Shown here: positions 24,618 to 31,989 of the stretch, one piece after another
How positions within the stretch are numbered: the first letter of the stretch is position 1
How the letters are laid out: every line of letters begins with the position of its first letter
NCBI GenBank assembly: GCA_035642125.1
Contig: DASQSZ010000253.1
Location: 1 to 34,790, forward strand
Source: CALAED01 sp937891035
GTDB lineage: Bacteria; Actinomycetota; Actinomycetes; Streptosporangiales; Streptosporangiaceae
Direction of reading: 5' to 3'
DNA: 34,790 nucleotides
Made by a program: the position numbers and the translations under genes
Notes under the pieces: generated by a model
Databases searched by the model: none
What the model was told of the DNA's origin: nothing
What the model saw: only the letters and a program-made list of their open reading frames with translations

Positions 24618-24722
24618 CTGGTTCCCTCCCAGGCCACTGTGTCCAAGTTGGACCTACCATGCCAGTGTCCCCCCTAGACTGCTCCATGGCCAACCGGTCC
24701 GCCAAACCGGAACGTCAACGGT

Positions 24723-24741
24723 GGTATTTGTCGCAAATACC
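24723..24741 (+). promoter_or_regulatory. AT-rich perfect inverted repeat upstream of ftsE
   Basis: GGTATTTG-TCG-CAAATACC is a perfect 8-bp inverted repeat with a 3-base centre. It is unusually AT-rich for this DNA. It lies about 25 bases before the ftsE -10 candidate and between divergent genes, so it could be an operator. No T-run follows, which argues against a terminator. Confidence 0.4.
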
Positions 24742-24764
24742 GACGCCCACCGTTCACCAGCCCC

Positions 24765-24793
24765 TAGACTGGCACGCCGTGATGCAGCTGTGA
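24765..24793 (+). promoter_or_regulatory. -10 element and leaderless mini-ORF overlapping the ftsE start
   Basis: TAGACT (24765-24770) is a good -10. Transcription would begin about 24777-24779, where GTG 24779 opens the codons GTG ATG CAG CTG TGA. The TGA (24791-24793) overlaps the ftsE start GTG 24790 as GTGA. ftsE has no ribosome-binding site of its own. The same CCCCTAGACTG string also occurs at 24671-24681. Confidence 0.45.
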
Positions 24794-25479
24794 TCCACTT
24801 CGACAACGTCACCAAGGTCTACGCCCATCAGAACCGACCCGCCCTTCAGCACGTGAACGTCGCCGTGGAGAAGGGCGAGTTCGTGTTCCTCGTCGGGCCT
24901 TCGGGCTCCGGCAAGTCGACCTTCCTGCGCCTGATCCTCAAAGAGGAGCGCCCGAGCCAAGGTCATATCCACGTGGCCGGGAAGGATTTGAGCCGGTTGT
25001 CGAACTGGAAGATCCCGCACCTGCGCCGCCGCATCGGCTGCGTGTTCCAGGACTTCCGGCTGCTGCCCAACAAGAACGTTTTCGAGAACGTCGCGTTCGC
25101 GCTCGAGGTCATCGGCAAGCCACGACGATTCATCGGCCGGGTGGTGCCCGAGGTCGTCGACCTCGTCGGGCTCGAGGGCAAGCAGCACCGCATGCCCGAT
25201 GAGCTGTCCGGCGGCGAGCAGCAGCGCGTCGCCATCGCCCGCGCTTTCGTCAACCGACCCATGATCTTGCTGGCGGACGAGCCGACGGGGAACATCGACC
25301 CCGCGACGTCCATCGGCATCATGAAGGTGCTCGACCGGATCAACCGCACCGGCACCACCGTCGTCATGGCCACTCACGACGCGGCCATCGTCGACGCCTT
25401 CCGCAAGCGAGTCGTCGAGCTCGAAGACGGCCGCGTCGTCCGGGACCAGTCACGCGGAGTCTACGGACAGGCCTACTGA
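24790..25479 (+). CDS. ftsE: Cell division ATP-binding protein FtsE
   Basis: A 229-residue ABC ATPase: Walker A GPSGSGKST (residues 36-44), Q-loop region in VFQDFRLL, signature LSGGEQQRVAIARAF, Walker B ILLADEPTGN and the switch His in MATHD. Full length for FtsE. It pairs with FtsX at the division site, and ATP hydrolysis is transmitted across the membrane to activate peptidoglycan hydrolases. GTG 24790 gives the family N-terminus (IHFDNVTKVY). It is followed by ftsX after 110 bases. Confidence 0.97.
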   Translation: MIHFDNVTKVYAHQNRPALQHVNVAVEKGEFVFLVGPSGSGKSTFLRLILKEERPSQGHIHVAGKDLSRLSNWKIPHLRRRIGCVFQDFRLLPNKNVFENVAFALEVIGKPRRFIGRVVPEVVDLVGLEGKQHRMPDELSGGEQQRVAIARAFVNRPMILLADEPTGNIDPATSIGIMKVLDRINRTGTTVVMATHDAAIVDAFRKRVVELEDGRVVRDQSRGVYGQAY

Positions 25480-25589
25480 GCCGAGAAACGAAGGAAGGGC
25501 CGGCCTGCCTGAGTCCACCGACCTGAACCCGACCGGCTGCACGAGCGTACCGACCATGGCCGGCACCGACTTACGAGGACTAGCGAGAC

Positions 25590-26495
25590 ATGCGGATACA
25601 GTTTGTATTGCAAGAGATCTGGATCGGTCTCCGCCGGAACCTCACCATGACGATCGCGCTCATCGTGACCGTCGCGATCGCGATGGCGCTGTTCGGCACG
25701 GGTCTGCTCATCAAGGCACAGGTCGACAGCTCCAAGGATTATTGGTACGACCGGGTCGAAGTCTCCATCTACCTGTGCAGCAAGACCAGCACCAACCCGA
25801 GCTGCGGCAAGGCCGACAGGACCGATGCCCAGCGTGATCAGCTGGAGCGCGACCTCAAGGCGATGCCGCAGGTCAGCAAGGTCGAGTACGAGAGCAAGGA
25901 GCAGGCGTACGCCCGCTTCAAAGAGCGCTTTTCCAGCACGCCGGGCTTCGTGCAGAGCACCAAGGAAGGCGACATCCCCGACTCGCTGCGCGTCCGGCTG
26001 AAGAACCCGCAGGAGTACCAGACGGTGGCGCAGGCCGTGAACGGCCGCCCGGGCGTCGACCAGGTCATCAACGAGCAGGAGATTCTGAAGAGGTTCTTCC
26101 GCATCCTCAACGGACTGCAGTGGGCGGCGCTGCTCATCGCGCTGATCCAGGTCTTCGCCGCGGTGCTGCTTGTGGCCAACACGATCCGGTTGTCGGCGTT
26201 CAACCGCAGGCGGGAGACCGGCATCATGCGGCTGGTCGGCGCGTCCAACATCTACATCCAGATGCCGTTCATCCTTGAGGGCGCCATCGCCGGGCTGGTG
26301 GGCGGCTTGTTCTCCGCCGTGCTCTTGGTCGGAGCGAAAACGTTCCTCATCGACCGGCTACAGGGTTCTTTGCAGTTCGCCAGCCAGCTCAGTTGGGGAT
26401 CGGTGATCGGCGTCATCATCTTCTCGATCAGCGTCGGCGTGCTGCTGTGCGCGGTCTCTTCGTTCCTGACGCTGCGTCGCTACCTGAAGATTTGA
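25590..26495 (+). CDS. ftsX: Cell division protein FtsX
   Basis: A 301-residue permease-like protein with four membrane spans (about 20-45, 180-202, 227-253 and 268-292) and a large extracellular loop (about 46-175). The loop carries a Cys pair (LCSKTSTNPSC), as in actinobacterial FtsX. The start ATG 25590 follows GAGG about ten bases upstream. With FtsE it forms the FtsEX complex, whose outer loop regulates NlpC/P60 or other hydrolases. The protein ends LRRYLKI, typical of the family. Confidence 0.96.
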   Translation: MRIQFVLQEIWIGLRRNLTMTIALIVTVAIAMALFGTGLLIKAQVDSSKDYWYDRVEVSIYLCSKTSTNPSCGKADRTDAQRDQLERDLKAMPQVSKVEYESKEQAYARFKERFSSTPGFVQSTKEGDIPDSLRVRLKNPQEYQTVAQAVNGRPGVDQVINEQEILKRFFRILNGLQWAALLIALIQVFAAVLLVANTIRLSAFNRRRETGIMRLVGASNIYIQMPFILEGAIAGLVGGLFSAVLLVGAKTFLIDRLQGSLQFASQLSWGSVIGVIIFSISVGVLLCAVSSFLTLRRYLKI

Positions 26496-26619
26496 CGGCC
26501 CACCCGCTCCGCCTGGCCCACATGCGCGCAGGTGGTCGCACAACCGGTCCCGTACATCGCCTGCCGGGCGGTCTCACGACCGGTTCGGCGAGTGGTTCCT
26601 CGAGTGGTCACGCGCGGCG

Positions 26620-26659
26620 TCTTGCGCGGTGTCCCGCGCGCGGTCTTGCGCGGTGTCCC
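26620..26659. repeat. Two copies of a 16-bp unit at 24-bp spacing
   Basis: TCTTGCGCGGTGTCCC occurs at 26620 and 26644, separated by a GC alternating stretch. It lies in the 214-base gap between ftsX and the S41 protease gene, which holds no supported gene. Confidence 0.5.
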
Positions 26660-26709
26660 ACGTGTCGTTTCGGCCCGTATCGGCCGCGTCGTCCTCGTAC
26701 ACTGCGAGC

Positions 26710-28056
26710 ATGAACCGCCGCCGTTCCGGCCGCGTACTGCGCGCCTTGGCGTTTTTCACCGCGGTGCTCTGCGCGTACGGTGCCGGGGTGGCGACCGGCT
26801 CGGCGCCGGGCATGCGCGCGGCGCAGCAGACGCGCGAGGCCGGGCAGTCGCCGTCCGCGCGGGCCCTGCTCGACGAGGCCGCCGACCGGCTGGCCACGGA
26901 GGCCGCCGAGCCGGTGTCCCGGGCCGAGCTTGACCGCGCCGCCATCAACGGCATGCTGGAGCGGCTGAACGACCGCTGGGCGCACTACTACACCGCCCGC
27001 GAGTACGACGACTTCCAGGGGCGGCTCAACGGCCGCTACAGCGGGGTCGGGCTGTGGCTCGGCACGGCCGACGGTGAGTCCACCGTCCGCATCGCGAGCG
27101 TCCAGCCCGGATCGCCGGCCGAACGCGCCGGCGTACGCAGCGGTGACATCATCACCGCGGTTGGTGACGATCATGTCGTCGGCTGGCCGCTGTCGAAGAT
27201 CACGACCGCGCTGCGCGGGGAGCCGTCGTCGGGCGTCGAACTCGTCGTGCGGCGCGGTGCGGCGCAGCTACGGTTCCGGCTGGTGCGGGCCGCCGTGCGG
27301 TCCGCCGACGTCACCGTCCAGCAACCGGCAGCGAACGTGCAGCTCATCCGGCTCAGCGCGTTCACCAGGGGCGTCGCGCGCGAAGTCCGCGAGATGATGC
27401 GGCGGTCCGGTGACCGGCACAGCGCGGGCGTGCTGCTCGACCTGCGCGGCAACCCTGGCGGGCTGCTGGACGAGGCCGTCGCGACCGCATCGGCGTTCCT
27501 GCCCGGCGGGCCGGTGGTGACCTACGAACGGCGCGGCGCGGCCAGGCGGCAGCTGTACGCGGACGGCACAGGCGACACCAGGACGCCGCTGGTCGTCCTC
27601 GTCGACGCGGGCACCGCCAGCGCCGCGGAGGTCGTGGCCGGGTCGCTGCTCGATCGCGACCGGGCGGTGCTCGTGGGGTCACGTACCTTCGGCAAGGGAT
27701 CGATCCAGGAGCCGGTACGGTTGCCGGACGGCTCGGCGATCGAGCTGACCGTGGGTCGCTACCGCACGCCGGCCGGCCGTACCCTCGATGGGGTTGGGAT
27801 CGAGCCCGACGTGGTCGTCTCCGCCGACCGGTCGTCCCGCGAGGCCGAGCAGCGTGCGCTGGCCGTGCTGCGCGGGCTGCTCGCCACCGTCCCGGCGGAC
27901 GCGGCGGCCGCTGACTCCTCGGCCGAGCGGACCGGAGCCGCGGACGGCGGCTCCGGAACCTCCGCGACGGTGGGCTCGTCCGACGGTTCGAGGGGGGCGG
28001 CGGGTGCCGAGCCGGGCACGTCGAGTTCGTCGAAGAGCTGGGAAGACAGGGACTGA
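26710..28056 (+). CDS. S41 family C-terminal processing peptidase
   Basis: A 448-residue protein. An N-terminal hydrophobic segment (about 10-28) exports or anchors it. A PDZ domain (about 100-185, with GVGLWLG and the PGSPAERAGVRSGDII core) is followed by the S41 protease domain. Catalytic Ser304 lies in AGTASAAEVV and Lys329 in FGKGSIQE, the normal 25-residue spacing. The Ser/Ala/Gly-rich C-terminus (after about 390) is low complexity. It degrades or processes proteins outside the membrane. It ends 10 bases before smpB, indicating one operon. Confidence 0.94.
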   Translation: MNRRRSGRVLRALAFFTAVLCAYGAGVATGSAPGMRAAQQTREAGQSPSARALLDEAADRLATEAAEPVSRAELDRAAINGMLERLNDRWAHYYTAREYDDFQGRLNGRYSGVGLWLGTADGESTVRIASVQPGSPAERAGVRSGDIITAVGDDHVVGWPLSKITTALRGEPSSGVELVVRRGAAQLRFRLVRAAVRSADVTVQQPAANVQLIRLSAFTRGVAREVREMMRRSGDRHSAGVLLDLRGNPGGLLDEAVATASAFLPGGPVVTYERRGAARRQLYADGTGDTRTPLVVLVDAGTASAAEVVAGSLLDRDRAVLVGSRTFGKGSIQEPVRLPDGSAIELTVGRYRTPAGRTLDGVGIEPDVVVSADRSSREAEQRALAVLRGLLATVPADAAAADSSAERTGAADGGSGTSATVGSSDGSRGAAGAEPGTSSSSKSWEDRD

Positions 28057-28066
28057 GGCTGATCGC

Positions 28067-28534
28067 GTGCCACGTGAGCAAGGGCGAAAGCTCGTCGCCC
28101 AGAACAAGCGGGCCCGCTACGACTACCACATCGAAGACACGTGGGAAGCGGGCATGGTGTTGACGGGCACCGAGGTCAAGGCGCTGCGGGCGGGCCGCGC
28201 CGCGCTCACCGACGGCTACGCGAGGGTCAAGGACGGCGAGGTCTGGCTCGAAGGCGTGCACATCCCCGAGTACCTCCAGGGCACGTGGACCAACCACGCG
28301 CCGCGCCGGCCCCGCAAACTGCTGCTGCACAAAAGGGAGATCGTCCGAATCGAGGCCAAAACGCAAGAGCCGGGTTTGACGTTGGTGCCGCTCGCCCTGT
28401 ACTTCAAGGACGGCAAGGCCAAGATCGAGATCGCGCTCGCCCGGGGTAAGCGGGCCTACGACAAGCGGCAGGCCATCGCGCGGCGCGAGGCGAAGCGGGA
28501 AATGGATCGTGTCGTCCGGCACCGGACGCGCTGA
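28067..28534 (+). CDS. smpB: SsrA-binding protein SmpB
   Basis: A 155-residue RNA-binding protein starting at GTG 28067. KLVAQNKRARYDYHIEDTWE, VLTGTEVKALRAG and the basic C-terminal tail (YDKRQAIARREAKREMDR) are all family hallmarks. It binds tmRNA and delivers it to stalled ribosomes; the tail occupies the empty mRNA channel. The ssrA gene lies 2.3 kb downstream on the same strand. Confidence 0.97.
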   Translation: MPREQGRKLVAQNKRARYDYHIEDTWEAGMVLTGTEVKALRAGRAALTDGYARVKDGEVWLEGVHIPEYLQGTWTNHAPRRPRKLLLHKREIVRIEAKTQEPGLTLVPLALYFKDGKAKIEIALARGKRAYDKRQAIARREAKREMDRVVRHRTR

Positions 28535-28544
28535 GGGATAGCCG

Positions 28545-30506
28545 ATGTCAACAGGTGTGCAGGCGGCTAAGGCGGGACGAGCACGGCCCAGATCGCTGCC
28601 GGCCCGGCCGCGGACGCGACTCCGCCGTACGGGAGCGGCACTGGTCAGCGGCCTGCTCGTGGTCTCGACCGGCGCGGGCTGCTTTTCCGAGCCGTCGGCG
28701 ATGCCCGCCGTACGAGACTTCTTGATCGCGTGGCAGGTCGAAAACTACGCGGCGGCGGCCAAGCACACCACGGGCGACCCGGCGGCCGTGGCGGCCGCGC
28801 TCAGCCAGGTGCGCGAGCAACTCGACGCCGCCTCGATGCGGCTCGGGCTGCGCCACATCACGAGGAACGGTGACGAGGCGAACGCCGCGTTCGAGGTCAA
28901 GGTCGACCTCGGCGAGAACGGCGAGCCCTGGAACTACGGCGGCCGGCTGCACCTCAAGCGCATGAACGGTGTGTGGAAGGTGCAGTGGAGCCCGTCGGTG
29001 ATCAACCCCAAGCTGGCGGACGGCGACCGGCTCGCGGTCATCACCGAGTCGCAGGCCCGCGCGCCGGTCCAGGACGCCAGCGGCAACTCCCTGCTGAGCA
29101 CGGTGGCGGCCGACATCGTCGGGGTGGTGCCTGAGGCGCTGCGCGACCGCGAGCGGACGCTCACCATGCTCGCCAAGAAGACCAAACTCGAGGCCGAGCG
29201 ATTGATGGGCCGGGTGGGTTCGGCGCCGCCCAAGGAGTTCCTGCCGCTGCTGACCCTGCAACTGCCCGAGCACCGCGCCCTCGACATACAGCTGCGGCAG
29301 ATCGAAGGCCTGCAGTTCAAGCGCGTACAGCTGCAGATCGCGCCGAAGATGGCCCGGGAGCTCGTCGGCACCCTCGGCCCGGCGACCGCCCAGCGGCTGC
29401 AGCAGGTCGGCGCGCCCTACCAGCCGGGCGACACGATCGGCGTCACCGGGCTGCAGCTGCTCTACCAGCGCCGGATGGCCGGCATGCCGGCCGTGCGGGT
29501 CGTCGCGACCGACACCCAGGCCCGCCGGGCCGCGGTGCCGCTGGCCGAATGGCGGGGCACGCCGAGCGAACCGGTCCGTACGACGCTCGAGCAGCGCTAC
29601 CAGATCGCCGCCGAGCAGGCGCTGAGCCGGCTCCCCGTGCCCGCGTCGCTGGTCGCGATCAACGCGCCGACCGGCCGCATCCTCGCCGTGGCCAACCACC
29701 GCACGAAAGGCAAGAACCTCGCCTTCGAGGGCGTCTACCCGCCCGGCATGACCTTCTCGATCGTGACCACCGAGCCGCTGTTGCAACGGGGCCAGCAGCT
29801 GGGCGCTCCGGCGCCGTGCCGGGCGACGGCCGAGGTGGGCGACACGGTGATCCGCAACCAGGGCGCGCCGCGCGCCAAGGCGACCTTCCAGAACGACTTC
29901 GCGCTCTCGTGTGCCACCGCCTTCGCGGAACTGGGCGGCACGCTTGACAACGCCTCGCTGATGGCGGGCGCCGCCCGGTTCGGCATCGGCGGCTCTTGGG
30001 GCCAGCCGGAGCCGGAGAACGGCAGCGCCGAGCACCGACTTGTCCCGGTCCCGGCCTTCTCGGGGAGGTTCCCGCCGCCGGCCGACAACTCGGAACGCTC
30101 CATGGCCATGATCGGACAGGGCAAGGTGCGGATGAGCCCGCTGGGCATGGCCCTGGTCGCCGGGGCCGTCGATTCGGGCACCTGGCGGCCGCCACAGCTG
30201 CTGGACTCGCCGGAGCCCACCCAGCAGATCGCCCCCCAGCCGCTGGACGGCGGCTCGGTGACCTCGCTCAACAACCTGATGCGGCAGTCCGTCCGGTACG
30301 GCGCCGCCCGGTCGGCCAACCTCCCCGGCACCCCGGTACGCGGCGTCACCGCCGTCGTCGGGTACACCGCCGAGGGCCAACGCAAGGCCGTCTCGTGGTT
30401 CGTCGGTTCCCGCGGCGACGTGGCCTTCGCCCTGGCCATCGAGGGGAAGGTGTCCGCGGCCAAGGTCGCCAAGCTCTTCATGAGCGGCCCCACACAGCGC
30501 CGCTGA
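28545..30506 (+). CDS. Penicillin-binding-protein homologue with degenerate active site
   Basis: A 653-residue exported protein. A basic start and hydrophobic segment end near Cys46 (STGAGC), so it is lipid- or membrane-anchored. An NTF2-like MecA_N domain follows (about 50-165), then a dimerisation-type region and a transpeptidase-like domain (from about 360). All three catalytic motifs are altered. SxxK is Met402-Thr-Phe-Ser405 (YPPGMTFS, where YPPGSTFK is usual). SxN is Ser455-Cys-Ala457 (usual SCN). KTG is Val601-Thr-Ala603 (GVTAVV where GKTGTA is usual). The frame is intact for 653 codons, so this looks like a retained pseudo-enzyme, perhaps a scaffold or sensor (inference). It lies 10 bases after smpB with a GAGGGA ribosome-binding site. 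Confidence 0.93.
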   Translation: MSTGVQAAKAGRARPRSLPARPRTRLRRTGAALVSGLLVVSTGAGCFSEPSAMPAVRDFLIAWQVENYAAAAKHTTGDPAAVAAALSQVREQLDAASMRLGLRHITRNGDEANAAFEVKVDLGENGEPWNYGGRLHLKRMNGVWKVQWSPSVINPKLADGDRLAVITESQARAPVQDASGNSLLSTVAADIVGVVPEALRDRERTLTMLAKKTKLEAERLMGRVGSAPPKEFLPLLTLQLPEHRALDIQLRQIEGLQFKRVQLQIAPKMARELVGTLGPATAQRLQQVGAPYQPGDTIGVTGLQLLYQRRMAGMPAVRVVATDTQARRAAVPLAEWRGTPSEPVRTTLEQRYQIAAEQALSRLPVPASLVAINAPTGRILAVANHRTKGKNLAFEGVYPPGMTFSIVTTEPLLQRGQQLGAPAPCRATAEVGDTVIRNQGAPRAKATFQNDFALSCATAFAELGGTLDNASLMAGAARFGIGGSWGQPEPENGSAEHRLVPVPAFSGRFPPPADNSERSMAMIGQGKVRMSPLGMALVAGAVDSGTWRPPQLLDSPEPTQQIAPQPLDGGSVTSLNNLMRQSVRYGAARSANLPGTPVRGVTAVVGYTAEGQRKAVSWFVGSRGDVAFALAIEGKVSAAKVAKLFMSGPTQRR

Positions 30507-30547
30507 CCAGCATCGTTACCGCTTTGTGATTTCTTTACCTCGGAGGC

Positions 30548-30574
30548 GCAACCATCCGGCCCCCTCCCTGCGTC
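30548..30574 (+). promoter_or_regulatory. Candidate ECF-sigma promoter for a small RNA
   Basis: GCAACC (30548-30553), a 17-base spacer and CGTC (30571-30574) resemble the AAC/CGTC promoters of actinobacterial ECF sigma factors. Initiation would be near 30580, just before the first of four hairpins. Confidence 0.4.
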
Positions 30575-30579
30575 TTTAT

Positions 30580-30731
30580 GGGTGACTGAGAAACCGCTTG
30601 GGGGGTTGCGGACTCAGTCGCCGTGATGAGACCAGAGCCTCGTCTCGGGGGAGGCTCTGCCGTCCGGACCGGCCCGACCCTGCCGGTCACCCCGGCGGGT
30701 GCGCCAGCCGCACCCGCCGGGGTTCTCTTTT
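30580..30731 (+). ncRNA. Candidate structured small RNA of about 150 nt
   Basis: Four stem-loops follow each other. (1) GACTGAG/CTCAGTC with inner CCGC/GCGG and a TTGGGGGGTT loop (30584-30619). (2) CAGAGCCTC/GAGGCTCTG with loop GTCTCGGGG (30633-30659). (3) GACCGGC/GCCGGTC with an 8-base loop (30667-30688). (4) The intrinsic terminator. No reading frame is supported. The 5' end is inferred from the ECF-like promoter. Alternatively it is only the structured 3' UTR of the smpB-PBP transcript. No known RNA family is recognised on this strand. Confidence 0.5.
30690..30731 (+). terminator. Strong intrinsic terminator
   Basis: CCCCGGCGGGTGCG pairs perfectly with CGCACCCGCCGGGG (14 bp) across CCAGC and is followed by TTCTCTTTT, the only clear T-tailed terminator in the window. 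It closes the upstream transcript before the ssrA promoter. Confidence 0.9.
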
Positions 30732-30764
30732 GCCAGGGAATCACGTCACCCACTGAGAACGTTC

Positions 30765-30770
30765 TATGAT
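30765..30770 (+). promoter_or_regulatory. -10 element of the ssrA promoter
   Basis: TATGAT lies 40 bases before the mature tmRNA 5' end, giving a 5' leader of about 34 bases to be removed by RNase P. A good -35 is not visible. Confidence 0.5.
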
Positions 30771-30810
30771 GTGTGGACGACCGGCTCCGTCCGGCGTTGA
30801 CAACTCAACA

Positions 30811-31180
30811 GGGGGTGACTGGCTTCGACTTCGACTCCACGAGGCACGGGGAAGCGGGCCGAGGGTCGCGGAGGCAACCTCGTAAATCCTGCGCCGCGAA
30901 CCAATATCTGCCAACAAGACGCAGAATCAGTTCGCCCTCGCCGCCTAAGGCGAGATAAGCGAACTTGTCAGCCCGGGAGGTCTCCGACCCGGGATCTGGC
31001 ATCGTAAGGAGACTCCACCTGCCGGACCGGCCGCGGGACCGGTAGGGAAACCAAACAGCGGCTGAGCCCGTCGGCGACTCGCCTGCGTGATCGCCGGGGC
31101 TGAGAAAAGCACAGCAGGCTGCGCCCGGAGAAGCCCTGCCTCGGTGCCGAAGGACGCGGGTTCGATTCCCGCCACCTCCA
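30811..31180 (+). ncRNA. ssrA: Transfer-messenger RNA
   Basis: The 5' end GGGGGTGACTGGCTTCGAC and the 3' end GGTTCGATTCCCGCCACCTCC plus A are the two halves of the tRNA-like domain. The 7-bp acceptor stem GGGGGTG/CACCTCC has one G-U pair. The T-loop GGTTCGATTCC is intact and the terminal CCA is not encoded. The tag frame runs GCC 30910 to TAA 30946-30948 and reads ANKTQNQFALAA, ending in the AA proteolysis signal. It rescues stalled ribosomes together with SmpB, encoded upstream. Its 3' end is the probable integration site of the following element. Confidence 0.96.
31155..31180. other. Probable attachment site (ssrA 3' end)
   Basis: The tRNA-like 3' end of ssrA is a known target of tyrosine integrases, and an integrase remnant starts 141 bases downstream. 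A second copy of this end, as expected for attR, is not found in the rest of the window, so the far end lies outside or is lost. Confidence 0.4.
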
Positions 31181-31229
31181 CTGCTCCAGAATGCCGTTGA
31201 CCTGGGACAACGTAAGATCAGCGGCAGGC

Positions 31230-31261
31230 GGTGTTCCCAAATGGGAACACCGTGGGAACAC
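31230..31261. repeat. Palindrome plus third half-site between ssrA and the integrase remnant
   Basis: GGTGTTCCC-AAAT-GGGAACACC is a perfect 9-bp inverted repeat (31230-31251). A third GGGAACAC follows at 31254-31261. Integrase arm-type sites or an operator controlling the integrase are the likely explanations. A small hairpin CGGCTC-GGGAA-GAGCCG (31261-31277) adjoins it. Confidence 0.55.
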
Positions 31262-31320
31262 GGCTCGGGAAGAGCCGTGGGGAGCGGTCATGCATCCCGT
31301 AACCACAAGGGGTACGGATC

Positions 31321-31989
31321 ATGGCCACCATCGAAAAGCGGTCCTCTCGGACCGGCGCCACCACGTGGCGCGTCAAGTGGCGTACCGGCGGCCGCCGTGA
31401 CGGCGCCTGGGACGGCGAGTCCTGCGAGGACTTCAAGACCGCGAAGGTCTTCAAGGCGGTCGTCGAGGCTGCGGGCGAGGTGCGCCCGCCTGGCTATCCT
31501 CGCGGCTGTCGCGGCCGGCAGACCGCACTTGCGCAAAGCGGGCTGTCAGCGGTAAGCCTCAGCGATCATCATCCTGGGCCCGGTGGGCCGCACCTCCAGA
31601 GCGCCGAAGCGCTGCTGCAGAGGTTGCTGGGGTTGGCCGATGTCAAGCCCGGTCCGGTGCGGGCGGGGCGTTCATTCGAGGATGTTTTTGAGGACTACCT
31701 CAAGCGGCTGCGGAAGCTGGGCAAGGTCGAGCCGCGCCAGCTCACTGACTACCGCCGGGCATGGGAACGCCATGTCGCTAACGCCGTGGTCCACGTCGCT
31801 GACAAGGGGGAAGTTGGTCCGCTCGGGGCCGTTGACGTTCGTGGAGTCACCGCTGAGGTGGTGGAGGCGTGGTGGCCTGGTGAGGTTCCCCCTGTCCACG
31901 GACAGATGTTGTCCGGCTGGGGCCGTCGCCTTGATCGATGTACGGGTCGAGTAAGCGGCACCAAGGGTGTCGTGGCGGTCGCGAGGTGA
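31321..31989 (+). pseudogene. Truncated tyrosine-type site-specific integrase
   Basis: An AAGGGG ribosome-binding site precedes ATG 31321. Residues 1-53 (MATIEKRSSRTGATTWRVKW, then DFKTAKVFKAVVEAAG) match the N-terminal arm-binding domain of actinophage and ICE integrases. About 50 residues without family character follow. A SAM-like core-binding domain comes next (about 118-185; FEDVFEDYLKRL, DYRRAWERHV, DVRGVTAEVVEAWW). The frame then ends at residue 222 with no catalytic domain: the R...HxxR...Y residues are absent. The element therefore cannot move by itself. The non-matching middle suggests an indel pair or rearrangement. Confidence 0.65.

Noticed and set aside
30584..30659. Minus-strand reading as a 6C-type RNA (two hairpins with C-rich loops)
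   Set aside because: The minus strand has CCCCCC and CCCCC loops, but no T-tailed terminator or promoter-like element in that direction; the terminator tail is on the plus strand.
30797..30802. TTGACA just upstream of the tmRNA 5' end
   Set aside because: As a -35 it would start transcription inside tmRNA; the TATGAT at 30765 is better placed.
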